In this document: piece after piece, positions 43,564 to 52,251 of the stretch
Layout: every line of letters starts with the position of its first letter
Numbering within the stretch: position 1 is the stretch's first letter
Source of the DNA: CAMTVQ01 sp947085255
Lineage (GTDB): Bacteria > Bacteroidota > Bacteroidia > Sphingobacteriales > Sphingobacteriaceae
NCBI GenBank assembly: GCA_947085255.1
Contig: CAMTVQ010000001.1
Coordinates: 186,001 to 250,000 of the forward strand
Direction of reading: 5' to 3'
DNA length: 64,000 bases
Made by a program: the position numbers and the translations under genes
Notes under the pieces: model-generated
What the model was told of the DNA's origin: nothing
Database searches by the model: none
What the model saw: only the letters and a program-made list of their open reading frames with translations

Positions 43564-43571
43564 CAAAGATA
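43564..43571 (-). promoter_or_regulatory. -7 promoter box for queA
   Basis: TATCTTTG on the minus strand matches TAnnTTTG. Transcription from it would give a leader of about 118 nt containing the whole structured element B. Confidence 0.55.
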
Positions 43572-43647
43572 GTATTTTTTTAATTACCATTTTGGGGCAA
43601 GTTTACGGGTATTTTAATACATTTACCACGTATTATTTACGTACCCC

Positions 43648-44898
43648 ATGATGCTTTTTCTGAGGCTGTTTAAAGAAAGTTTTATTTTCGCTATCAATGC
43701 GTTGGTTGTAAACAAGCTACGTACTCTGCTCTCTTTATTGGGTATCTCTATTGGTATTTTTACTATTATAACAGTATTTACGGTGGTAGATGCTTTGGAA
43801 GGAAACCTGCGCGGTAGTGTGCAAAAACTGGGTAATGATATTGTATATATTCAAAAATGGCCATGGGCTTTTGGTAGCGATTATCCTTGGTGGAAATATT
43901 TTCAGCGACCATCACCAACGGTAAAAGATTTTGAGGCATTAGAAAGGCGTACCACAAATGCTCAAGCACTTACATTTACCATTAATATTAGTAATCAGGT
44001 AGTAAAATATCGCAATAATAGTATCGAAAATGTAGAAATTTCGGCCGTTTCGCACGATTTTGATAAGGTACGAGCGTTAGATTTTGCTGAGGGACGTTAT
44101 TTTTCTCCATCCGATTCGCGTAGTGGGCGCAATTATGTAGTGGTGGGTTATGATATTGCCGAAGGACTTTTTCCAGATGGAGATGCCATTGGTAAAGTAA
44201 TTAAAGTAAAGGGCAGAAAATTGGTAATAATTGGCGTGGTGAAAAAGGAAGGGGATGATATACTGAATAACACGTCGGATAATTCGGTGTTTATGCCTAT
44301 CAATTACGTGCGTAATCTGGTAGATATCCGAAAAGATAATTTTGGACCTACCATTATGGTAAAAGCAAAAAGCACTACCAGTTTAGATGAACTTGCCAAC
44401 GAACTAAAAGGGGCAATGCGCAGTATTCGTAGACTTAGCCCACGTGAAGAAGATGATTTTGCGCTCAATAAATCGAGTTTAATCAGCGTACAAATGGAAT
44501 CTCTTTTTGGCATTATTAATATTGCTGGATGGATAATAGGTGGATTTTCGATACTGGTAGGCGGTTTTGGTATTGCAAACATTATGTTCGTATCGGTAAA
44601 GGAACGTACCAATATTATAGGTATTCAAAAATCGTTGGGGGCAAAGAACTACTTTATTTTGCTGCAATTTTTGGTAGAATCTGTTGTATTGTCAATCATT
44701 GGTGGTATTATCGGGTTGCTGATGGTATTTATAGGTACAGTAATCGCCGATGTGTTGTTTGATTTTACAGTGGCGCTTACACTTGGTAATATTATCTTAG
44801 GCTTGGTAGTATCTGCTATAATTGGCGTTATTTCTGGCTTTACACCTGCCTATACCGCCTCTCGCTTAGATCCTGTAGAGGCGATACGCGCCAAGTAG
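43648..44898 (+). CDS. ABC transporter permease (MacB/FtsX type)
   Basis: 416 residues: N-terminal membrane helix (LRTLLSLLGISIGIFTIITVF), a MacB_PCD periplasmic domain of about 220 residues, then three C-terminal helices with the FtsX signature (GGFGIANIMFVSVKERTNIIGIQKSLGA) and the ending PAYTASRLDPVEAIRAK. Such permeases extrude lipids, peptides or drugs or act as mechanotransmitters. No ATPase gene is adjacent, so the partner is encoded elsewhere. Starts ATGATG. Confidence 0.9.
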   Translation: MMLFLRLFKESFIFAINALVVNKLRTLLSLLGISIGIFTIITVFTVVDALEGNLRGSVQKLGNDIVYIQKWPWAFGSDYPWWKYFQRPSPTVKDFEALERRTTNAQALTFTINISNQVVKYRNNSIENVEISAVSHDFDKVRALDFAEGRYFSPSDSRSGRNYVVVGYDIAEGLFPDGDAIGKVIKVKGRKLVIIGVVKKEGDDILNNTSDNSVFMPINYVRNLVDIRKDNFGPTIMVKAKSTTSLDELANELKGAMRSIRRLSPREEDDFALNKSSLISVQMESLFGIINIAGWIIGGFSILVGGFGIANIMFVSVKERTNIIGIQKSLGAKNYFILLQFLVESVVLSIIGGIIGLLMVFIGTVIADVLFDFTVALTLGNIILGLVVSAIIGVISGFTPAYTASRLDPVEAIRAK

Positions 44899-44942
44899 GT
44901 TTTTAACATTTCAACAAAAAGCCGTAATGCTAAGTAGGTTAG

Positions 44943-44950
44943 TAATTTTG
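44943..44950 (+). promoter_or_regulatory. -7 promoter box for mutS
   Basis: TAATTTTG fits TAnnTTTG and lies 28 bases before the TTG start codon of mutS. No clear -33 element. Confidence 0.45.
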
Positions 44951-44978
44951 GTACATTCAATTACGCAGCAATAAGCAC

Positions 44979-47585
44979 TTGGCAAAAACAACAGAAATAA
45001 AAGAAACACCCCTAATGCAGCAGTACAATGGCTTAAAAGCCAAGTATCCAGGCGCATTATTATTATTTAGGGTGGGTGATTTTTACGAAACGTTTGGCGA
45101 AGATGCCATTACGACTTCGCGTATATTAGGCATTACGCTTACCAAAAGAGCCAATGGGTCAGCCTCGCATATAGAGTTGGCAGGCTTTCCACATCATTCT
45201 ATAGAAACCTATTTGCCAAAATTGGTACGTGCTGGTCAGCGTGTGGCTATTTGCGATCAGCTGGAAGACCCAAAACTCACCAAAACTATCGTAAAGCGAG
45301 GCGTTACGGAGTTGGTTACCCCAGGTGTTTCTTACAACGACAATATATTGCAGCACAAGTCGAATAATTATTTGGCAGCGGTGCATTTTGCAAAAGAGAA
45401 TATAGGTATTGCTTTTTTAGATATTTCTACTGGAGAGTTTTTAACTGCTCAAGGCAATGCCGATTATATAGACAAGCTGCTGCAAAGTTTTAAACCATCT
45501 GAAGTTATTTTTTCGAAGCAAAACGGTAAAGATTTTGTACAACTTTTTGGTGATAAATTTTACACCTATGGAGTAGAAGATTGGGTATTTGGTGCAGATT
45601 ATACACAAGAGTTACTTGTAAAGCATTTTGAAACAATTTCCTTAAAAGGATTTGGAATAGAAAACTTACAACAAGGTATAGTAGCTGCTGGTGCCTGTTT
45701 GCATTACGTACATGATGCGCAACATACAAGAATTCCGCATATACAGTCTATTAGTCGAATAGAGGAAGAAAAATACGTGTGGCTAGATCGTTTTACCATC
45801 CGTAATTTAGAATTGGTATATACCACACAAGATGGGGCCATTCCGCTTATTGCTATATTAGATCAAACGGCGTCGCCGATGGGAGCTAGATTGCTGCACA
45901 AATGGATGGTAATGCCGCTAAAAGAAAAAATTAAAATTGAAGAGCGGCTGGATGTAGTAGATTATCTAGTTAATCATCCTGATATCCACCAGAAAATACA
46001 GGAGCAGTTAAAGCAGTGTGGAGATTTAGAGCGACTAATCGCGAAAATAGCCTTACAAAAAGCCAATCCACGTGAGCTGTTGCAGGTAACACGCGCACTT
46101 ACGGCTATTGAGCATACTAAAGAAATTTGTACCGCCACCAAACATTGGCAATTGCAACGCATTGCCGAACAATTGAATCCCTGCCTACTAATACGTGAAA
46201 AAATTGCTACTGAACTACAGACAGAACCTCCTGTACTTGTATCAAAAGGAGGAGTTATTGCAGCGGGTGTTTCTGAAGAGTTAGACGAGTTGCGTGCCAT
46301 TGCTTATAGCGGTAAAGATTATTTACTGCAAATACAAAAGCGCGAGGTGGAAAATACGGGTATATCGTCACTAAAAGTAGCCTTTAATAACGTTTTTGGC
46401 TATTATTTAGAGGTAACTCATATACACAAAGACAAAGTACCTGCCGATTGGATACGTAAGCAAACCTTGGTAAATGCCGAGCGCTATATTACGCCCGAAC
46501 TAAAGGTATACGAAGAGAAAATAGTTGGTGCCGAAGAACGTATTTACGCAATTGAAAATACGTTATATGCTGGTTTGGTGGCTGCTGCAGCCGAATATAT
46601 ACAACCTATACAGCTAAACAGTGCGCTGTTGGCACAGTTGGATGTGTTGCAATCTTTTGCTACGGTAGCTATTGCCAATAAGTATGTAAAGCCAGAAATT
46701 ACCAACGACAATGTATTGGATATTACAGCAGCACGACATCCTGTAATAGAAAAACGCTTGCCTGTTGGCGAAGAATATATTCCGAATAATATCTATTTAG
46801 ATACCGAAACACAGCAAATCATCATTATTACAGGACCGAACATGTCGGGTAAATCTGCTATTTTACGACAAACAGGTTTAATTGTACTAATGGCACAAAT
46901 GGGCTGTTTTGTACCCGCACAGGCAGCTCGTATAGGGTTGGTAGATAAGGTGTTTACCCGCGTAGGCGCTTCGGATAATCTTTCTACCGGCGAGTCGACC
47001 TTTATGGTGGAAATGAATGAAACTGCCAGTATTTTAAATAACTTTTCAGATAGAAGCCTTATATTATTAGATGAAATTGGTAGAGGTACAAGTACTTACG
47101 ATGGTATTTCTATTGCTTGGAGTATTGCCGAGTATCTGCACGAGCACCCTACGGCTAAGCCTAAAACGTTGTTTGCCACGCATTATCATGAATTGAATGA
47201 AATGGCAACCACCTTGCCGCGTATCAAAAACTTTAATGTATCGATTAAAGAAGTAGATAATCGGGTGATTTTTTTGCGTAAACTTATTCCTGGTGGTAGC
47301 GAACATAGTTTTGGGATACATGTAGCTAAAATGGCGGGTATGCCCAAAACAGTATTGTCACGTGCTAATCAAATTTTAAAGCAACTAGAAGATACCCGTT
47401 CAGGTGAGGGAAAACAAACGGCAAAGAAGATACAAAAGAATGAATTTCAGCTGCAAATGTTTTCGTTAGACGATCCTATACTCATCAGCATACGTGATGC
47501 GTTAACCAATTTGGATGTAAATACCCTTACACCAGTAGAAGCATTGATGAAATTAGATGAGATACAGCGCTTGGTACGCAAGTAG
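44979..47585 (+). CDS. mutS: DNA mismatch repair protein MutS
   Basis: 868 residues. Mismatch-recognition motif F-x-E in RVGDFYETFGEDA (about residue 38), connector and clamp domains, Walker A GPNMSGKSAILRQ (about 622), signature STFMVEMNET, and Walker B LILLDEIGRGTSTYDG. The N-terminus starts at TTG 44979 (AKTTEIKETPLMQQY), which leaves the full MutS-I domain; starting at the next ATG would still keep most of it. C-terminal dimerisation helix present. Convergent with PBP1A, 8-base gap. Confidence 0.97.
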   Translation: MAKTTEIKETPLMQQYNGLKAKYPGALLLFRVGDFYETFGEDAITTSRILGITLTKRANGSASHIELAGFPHHSIETYLPKLVRAGQRVAICDQLEDPKLTKTIVKRGVTELVTPGVSYNDNILQHKSNNYLAAVHFAKENIGIAFLDISTGEFLTAQGNADYIDKLLQSFKPSEVIFSKQNGKDFVQLFGDKFYTYGVEDWVFGADYTQELLVKHFETISLKGFGIENLQQGIVAAGACLHYVHDAQHTRIPHIQSISRIEEEKYVWLDRFTIRNLELVYTTQDGAIPLIAILDQTASPMGARLLHKWMVMPLKEKIKIEERLDVVDYLVNHPDIHQKIQEQLKQCGDLERLIAKIALQKANPRELLQVTRALTAIEHTKEICTATKHWQLQRIAEQLNPCLLIREKIATELQTEPPVLVSKGGVIAAGVSEELDELRAIAYSGKDYLLQIQKREVENTGISSLKVAFNNVFGYYLEVTHIHKDKVPADWIRKQTLVNAERYITPELKVYEEKIVGAEERIYAIENTLYAGLVAAAAEYIQPIQLNSALLAQLDVLQSFATVAIANKYVKPEITNDNVLDITAARHPVIEKRLPVGEEYIPNNIYLDTETQQIIIITGPNMSGKSAILRQTGLIVLMAQMGCFVPAQAARIGLVDKVFTRVGASDNLSTGESTFMVEMNETASILNNFSDRSLILLDEIGRGTSTYDGISIAWSIAEYLHEHPTAKPKTLFATHYHELNEMATTLPRIKNFNVSIKEVDNRVIFLRKLIPGGSEHSFGIHVAKMAGMPKTVLSRANQILKQLEDTRSGEGKQTAKKIQKNEFQLQMFSLDDPILISIRDALTNLDVNTLTPVEALMKLDEIQRLVRK

Positions 47586-47593
47586 TTAGTATC

Positions 47594-49873
47594 TTAATGG
47601 ATAATAATATCATCATCTCTGAGTAGCAATAGGCTATCTCTGCCTAAACTATCCGAAAGTGTGGTGTCTATTTTTGGTAAAAAATTAGGACAATAGTACT
47701 TGCAACTAATATCACCTATAGCTTTAGGGAATTTACCAAGCGTAATGCCTGTTTGCGGATCGGCATATACTTTTTCCATAAAACGTCCATAAATAGGTAA
47801 GGCTGTTTTAGACCCTTCTCCAGTTGCCGAAGTTTTAAAATGAATATTTCTATCATCGCAACCTACCCATACTCCTGTAATTAAATCTTTATTAATCCCA
47901 ATATACCATCCATCTACGTAGTTAGAAGAAGTACCTGTTTTACCACCAATTTCGTTTCTTTCCTTAAATATATTGTATTCCCACAAGGCTTGCGAGGTAC
48001 CCAATGGTTCTTCTATACCGCCTTTAAACATGTACAGCATCAGCCATGCTAATTCTTCGCTTAGTACTTTTTCTCTTTTAGGTTCAAAGCTGGCAAGTAA
48101 CGTTCCGTTTCTGTCGGTAATTTTGGTTACCAATAATGGTTCTGTTTTTTCGCCCTTATTCAAAAACGTACCGTATGCTCTCACCATTTCAAACAACGAT
48201 ACATCACTAGGACCTAAGCCAATAGATGGAACATTTTGAAGGGGTGAGGTAATCCCTAACTTTTGAGCAGATTTTACCACATTATCCCAACCTACTTTTT
48301 CGGTTACTTGTGCGGTAATAGAGTTGCAGGAGCGTCCCATTGCCCATCGTAAGGTCATCGTTAACCCGCTAAAGGCAAAGTCGCTATTTTGTGGCGACCA
48401 GCTTTTTTGTTCTCCATTCTCTTCATATTTTATGGTAACAGGTCTATCTACAAACGTATCACAAGGGCAGAAGCCTTTTTCTAATGCAGTCAAATACACA
48501 AACGGTTTAAAGGTAGAGCCCGGTTGGCGCTTTGATTGGTTGACGTGATCGAACTTGAAATACTTGGGATTAATACCGCCCACCCATGTTTTAATATGTC
48601 CTGTAAATGGATCTAAGGTCATCATACCCGTTTGTAGCAAACTTACATAGTAGCGCAACGAGTCGTAAGAAGAAAACGTGGTATCGTTTTCGGTGTATTT
48701 CCAACTAAATACACGCATGCGTTTAGGGGTATTTAATGCCAGTGTTATAGAATCCTTATTACCATCAAAACGCTTATTAGCTATCTTGTAAGCATCTGTT
48801 CGTTCCATCAACTTGGTTAGGTAATTAGGCAGTTCGTCCCCTTTTTCATCCGTCCATGGATTTGTATCTCCCCAATGATTAGCAAATCTACGTTGCAAAG
48901 CAGCCATTTTTTCTTCCATGGCCTCTTCTGCATATTGCTGCAAGCGCGTATCAATGGTGGTATATATTTTTAAACCATCTTCATAAATATCATAATTATT
49001 AGCTGTGCACCACTCGTTTACCCAGTTTTTTACAGCCGATCGTAAATACGAATCTTGTTCGGCATCGCTGCTTCGGGCATTCAAGTTAAGCCCCAATGGC
49101 AACGACTTTAGTTTTTGATACTCTTCTTCGGTCAATACCTCATCTTTTACCATCTGTTTTAATACAATATTGCGCCGCTCTAAAGCATTTTCGGGTTTGC
49201 TTATAGGATTGTATAAGGAAGTGCCCTTAAGCATGCCAATCAGCAGGGCAGCTTGATGTGGCTTTAGTTTATCGGGGGTGATATTGAAATATGATTTACA
49301 GGCTGTTTTTATACCAAAGGTGTTGTTGCCAAAACCAACAGTATTTAGGTATAGGGTAATAATGTCTTCCTTGTTGTAGAACGTTTCGATTTTAAAGGCA
49401 TTAATCCACTCTTTTGATTTAAAAACAATGGTTCGCACCCCTGGAATATAATGAAATAGCCCTTGTGATGATTTTTTACGGGTATTAAATAGGTTTTTTA
49501 CCAATTGTTGGGTAATGGTGCTGCCGCCGCGTTGGTCGCCAGTAGCGGTAGAAAACACACTGGAAACTACTGCCCATGAGTCGATACCCATGTGTCGATA
49601 AAATCGTACATCTTCGGTAGCAATAAGTGCCTTAATTAATAAGGGTGATATCTCTTCAAATTCTACGGGAACGCGGTTTTCGCGGTAATACTTGCCAATA
49701 AGTTTCCCATCGGCAGTATATAGTTCAGAAGCAATTGCAATGGGTGGATTTTTAAGGTCGTACACACCTGGAGAGTAGCCAAATAGCCACAAAAAATTCA
49801 CATCAACCGCTACCACATACAGTGTAAGGGCGATAAAAAAATATTTCAACCAGTTTAAAATCTTATCCTTCAT
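47594..49873 (-). CDS. Bifunctional penicillin-binding protein 1A
   Basis: 759-residue class A PBP: one N-terminal membrane helix, a GT51 transglycosylase domain with the catalytic Glu in ATEDVRFYRHMGID and GGSTITQQLVKN, then a transpeptidase domain with SxxK in RQPGSTFKPF, SxN in GRSCNSITAQ and KTG in GGKTGTSSNYVDGWY. Polymerises and cross-links peptidoglycan. A possible client of the LpoB-like lipoprotein encoded at 8.4-9 kb, although that partnership is only inferred. Confidence 0.95.
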   Translation of the reverse strand: MKDKILNWLKYFFIALTLYVVAVDVNFLWLFGYSPGVYDLKNPPIAIASELYTADGKLIGKYYRENRVPVEFEEISPLLIKALIATEDVRFYRHMGIDSWAVVSSVFSTATGDQRGGSTITQQLVKNLFNTRKKSSQGLFHYIPGVRTIVFKSKEWINAFKIETFYNKEDIITLYLNTVGFGNNTFGIKTACKSYFNITPDKLKPHQAALLIGMLKGTSLYNPISKPENALERRNIVLKQMVKDEVLTEEEYQKLKSLPLGLNLNARSSDAEQDSYLRSAVKNWVNEWCTANNYDIYEDGLKIYTTIDTRLQQYAEEAMEEKMAALQRRFANHWGDTNPWTDEKGDELPNYLTKLMERTDAYKIANKRFDGNKDSITLALNTPKRMRVFSWKYTENDTTFSSYDSLRYYVSLLQTGMMTLDPFTGHIKTWVGGINPKYFKFDHVNQSKRQPGSTFKPFVYLTALEKGFCPCDTFVDRPVTIKYEENGEQKSWSPQNSDFAFSGLTMTLRWAMGRSCNSITAQVTEKVGWDNVVKSAQKLGITSPLQNVPSIGLGPSDVSLFEMVRAYGTFLNKGEKTEPLLVTKITDRNGTLLASFEPKREKVLSEELAWLMLYMFKGGIEEPLGTSQALWEYNIFKERNEIGGKTGTSSNYVDGWYIGINKDLITGVWVGCDDRNIHFKTSATGEGSKTALPIYGRFMEKVYADPQTGITLGKFPKAIGDISCKYYCPNFLPKIDTTLSDSLGRDSLLLLRDDDIIIH

Positions 49874-49953
49874 CTATCACAAACAACAACAAATATTATA
49901 AATAAATAGGCGTGTTTCAAGTATAAATAAACGGATTTAAAGCAACTCAGTAA

Positions 49954-49998
49954 TTAAGTACTTAAAATGAGGAACATATCTTTCATTTAAGTACTTAT
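49954..49998. repeat. Paired TTAAGTACTTAA palindromes in a hairpin
   Basis: TTAAGTACTTAA at 49954-49965 and TTAAGTACTTA at 49987-49997, together forming inverted arms (about 15 bases, one indel) around a 12-base loop. It lies between the msrB stop and the PBP1A start on the minus strand, so it could end msrB transcription or bind a regulator upstream of PBP1A. Confidence 0.6.
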
Positions 49999-50018
49999 AT
50001 TGCGAGGAAAGGGGATAT

Positions 50019-50408
50019 CTATTTGTTTTTTTCGAAACCTAAGGATATGGAATTAATGCAATAACGCATATTAGTAGGTTGTGGCCCATCTGGAAAGAGA
50101 TGGCCTAAATGTGCATCACAATTACCACAAAGCACTTCTATTCGGCTCATAAAGTGACTATAATCTTCCTTCGTTTTTACATTCTTGGCATTTACCACAT
50201 CGTAAAAACTAGGCCAGCCTGTACCCGAATCAAATTTGGTATCCGATGCAAAAAGTTCTATTCCGCAACAGCCGCAGGTATATGTACCGTTTTCGTGGTT
50301 CTCATAAAAAGCACCTGTAAAGGCTCGCTCTGTCCCTTTTTCGCGCATTACGCGGTATTGTTCGGGACTTAATTTATCTTTCCAGTATGCGTTGTCTTTA
50401 ATATCCAT
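50019..50408 (-). CDS. msrB: Peptide-methionine (R)-S-oxide reductase, cytoplasmic
   Basis: 129 residues. Repairs methionine R-sulfoxide. Zinc Cys pairs (CGCC region and LCGNCDAHLGH), FDSGTGWPSFYDV, and the catalytic Cys in RYCINSISL. No signal peptide. Its ATG shares the last A with the stop of the preceding msrB paralogue (1-base overlap), so the two are coupled. Confidence 0.95.
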   Translation of the reverse strand: MDIKDNAYWKDKLSPEQYRVMREKGTERAFTGAFYENHENGTYTCGCCGIELFASDTKFDSGTGWPSFYDVVNAKNVKTKEDYSHFMSRIEVLCGNCDAHLGHLFPDGPQPTNMRYCINSISLGFEKNK

Positions 50409-50917
50409 TATTTCTTCTTATCAAAAAGTAAAGAAACTGAGTTGATGCAATAACGCTGACCTGTAGGCTCTGGGCCATCATTAAATACATGACCTAAATG
50501 CCCACCACAACGTGCGCACACTACTTCATCGCGACTCATACCATAGCTATCATCTTTACCAACGCTTACATTTTTTGGGGCAATTGGCTGCCAGTAACTA
50601 GGCCAACCTGTACCTGATTCGAACTTTGTAGCAGAACTAAATAGTGGTAATTGGCATCCAGCACATTTGTATACGCCTGTTTCGTGGTTGTCCCAATATG
50701 CTCCTGTAAAAGCACGCTCTGTGCCTTTGTTGCGCAGTACTTCGTATTGCTCGTTGTTGAGTTGTTTTTTCCATTCGGCATCTGTTTTTTTAATTGGGGT
50801 AACAGCTGTTGAAGGTGTAGCTTTTATATTCTTTTGAGTGCTTTTTTTAGCAGTATTTTGCCCACAAGCCGTTACTGTTATGTATAAGCAAAGAGCTATT
50901 AGTGATATTTTTTTCAT
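50408..50917 (-). CDS. msrB: Peptide-methionine (R)-S-oxide reductase, lipoprotein form
   Basis: 169 residues: lipoprotein signal MKKISLIALCLYITVTAC (Cys18), a 30-residue Lys/Thr/Pro-rich linker, then a complete MsrB domain with CAGCQ, FESGTGWPSYW, VCARCGGHLGH and the catalytic Cys in RYCINSVSL. The same fold as its downstream neighbour but targeted outside the cytoplasm, so the pair covers two compartments. Divergent from a MarR gene across a palindromic intergenic region. Confidence 0.93.
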   Translation of the reverse strand: MKKISLIALCLYITVTACGQNTAKKSTQKNIKATPSTAVTPIKKTDAEWKKQLNNEQYEVLRNKGTERAFTGAYWDNHETGVYKCAGCQLPLFSSATKFESGTGWPSYWQPIAPKNVSVGKDDSYGMSRDEVVCARCGGHLGHVFNDGPEPTGQRYCINSVSLLFDKKK

Positions 50918-50969
50918 TTCCTTTTTAGTTTAGTTATAGCAATAAACGAATAATACTGGTTTGTAGATT

Positions 50970-51006
50970 TATATACAATAAAATTAAATGTATATACCTA
51001 TATTTG
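50970..51006 (+). promoter_or_regulatory. marR-pirin promoter with inverted repeat operator candidate
   Basis: Inverted repeat TATATACA (50970-50977) and TGTATATA (50989-50996), 11-base spacer, immediately upstream of the -7 box TATATTTG (50999-51006), which ends 4 bases before the marR ATG. It also lies in the upstream region of the divergent msrB pair, so one regulator could control both directions. Confidence 0.55.
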
Positions 51007-51010
51007 TTTT

Positions 51011-51460
51011 ATGAGATTAGAGGATGCAATAAAGCAGAAAAAATTTGAAAACGAGTTTCAAAAAGCAGTAGTTAATATTTTATTTACATCCGGGTGGGTA
51101 AGTGCGCAAAGTACCCAGCAGCTAAAACCGCATGGTATTAGCATTCAGCAATATAATATACTACGCATTTTACGTGGTCAATTTCCAAATCCGGCAACAG
51201 TAAACTTATTAATTGATAGAATGTTAGACAAAATGTCGAATGCTTCGCGTTTGGTAGAAAAACTACGCCAAAAAGAATTATTAGAGCGAAGAGAATGTAG
51301 TATGGATCGCCGCCAAGTGGATGTTATAATTACTGATAAAGGCTTAGCATTATTAGCTATTATAGACGAAGAAAATAAAACCTATTACCAATCTACCAAT
51401 CACATTACCAAAGAAGAAGCACAGCAACTAAACGAGTTATTAGATAAAATTAGAGGATAA
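51011..51460 (+). CDS. MarR-family transcriptional regulator
   Basis: 149 residues. Winged-helix fold with VNLLIDRMLDKMSNASRLVEKLRQK (recognition helix) and wing RRECSMDRRQVDVIITDKG. One Cys, about residue 97 in the wing, not at the N-terminal redox position of OhrR. Two bases after its stop the pirin gene starts. The MarR-pirin pairing and the divergent msrB genes suggest an oxidative-stress or quinone response; the ligand is unknown. Probably autoregulated through the TATATACA inverted repeat. Confidence 0.85.
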   Translation: MRLEDAIKQKKFENEFQKAVVNILFTSGWVSAQSTQQLKPHGISIQQYNILRILRGQFPNPATVNLLIDRMLDKMSNASRLVEKLRQKELLERRECSMDRRQVDVIITDKGLALLAIIDEENKTYYQSTNHITKEEAQQLNELLDKIRG

Positions 51461-51461
51461 A

Positions 51462-52175
51462 ATGAAACAAATTATTCACAGAGCAGCCGATAGGGGCCAT
51501 GCCGACCACGGTTGGCTAAACGCGCACCACTCTTTTAGTTTTGCATCATACCACGACCCCGAAAAAGTACATTTTGGAATGTTGCGTGTATTAAACGATG
51601 ATATTGTTGCAGCAGGAATGGGTTTTGGAACGCATCCGCATGATAACATGGAAATTGTGACGATTCCTTTGCGTGGCGATTTGCAGCATAAGGATAGCAT
51701 GGGTAACTCTGCTATAATCAGGCAATACGATGTGCAAATCATGTCGGCCGGAACAGGGGTGCAACATTCTGAATTTAATCCGAATGCCGATAAGGATATT
51801 AATTTACTACAATTATGGGTGTTTCCAAAAAAACGGAACATACCACCACGCTATGATCAAAAAACGTATAAACCCGAAAACCGCATAAATAGATTTGATA
51901 CAGTAGTATCACCTGATAAAAATGCTACGGATAGTTTGTGGATTAATCAAGATGCTTGGTTTTCTTTAGGTTCTTTCGAGAAGGATAATGAAATAGCCTA
52001 TACGTCTAAAAAGGAAGGCAACGGCGCCTATATCTTTGTTATTGAAGGTTCGATAGAAGTAGCTGGCGAAACATTGCTAAAACGAGATGCTATCGGCTTA
52101 TGGGAATTTGACAGTGCTACTATCAAGGCATTAACAGCTACAGAACTATTGATTGTAGATGTACCGATGAATTAA
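51462..52175 (+). CDS. Pirin family protein
   Basis: 237-residue bicupin. Iron ligands in THPHDNMEIVTIPL (HxH) and QHSEFN (H..E) of the N-terminal cupin, with the C-terminal cupin lacking them. Some pirins have quercetinase activity; others modulate transcription or metabolism. Immediately follows marR (1-base gap), so translationally coupled. Confidence 0.93.
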   Translation: MKQIIHRAADRGHADHGWLNAHHSFSFASYHDPEKVHFGMLRVLNDDIVAAGMGFGTHPHDNMEIVTIPLRGDLQHKDSMGNSAIIRQYDVQIMSAGTGVQHSEFNPNADKDINLLQLWVFPKKRNIPPRYDQKTYKPENRINRFDTVVSPDKNATDSLWINQDAWFSLGSFEKDNEIAYTSKKEGNGAYIFVIEGSIEVAGETLLKRDAIGLWEFDSATIKALTATELLIVDVPMN

Positions 52176-52195
52176 TATTGCGGTACATTTTTAAC

Positions 52196-52234
52196 ATAAA
52201 AAACCTCCTTCGAAATTTCGAAGGAGGTTTTTAC
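52196..52234. terminator. Bidirectional intrinsic terminator
   Basis: A 15-bp perfect palindromic stem (AAACCTCCTTCGAAA and its complement, 52201-52230) with A- and T-rich flanks. It ends pirin transcription on the plus strand and the globin-like lipoprotein transcript on the minus strand. Confidence 0.9.
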
Positions 52235-52251
52235 ATTTAATACTAACTAGA

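Noticed and set aside
50705..50900. Horizontal acquisition of the lipoprotein MsrB linker region
   Set aside because: The Lys/Thr-rich linker is low-complexity, but base composition and codon use look like the neighbourhood, and no mobile element is near.
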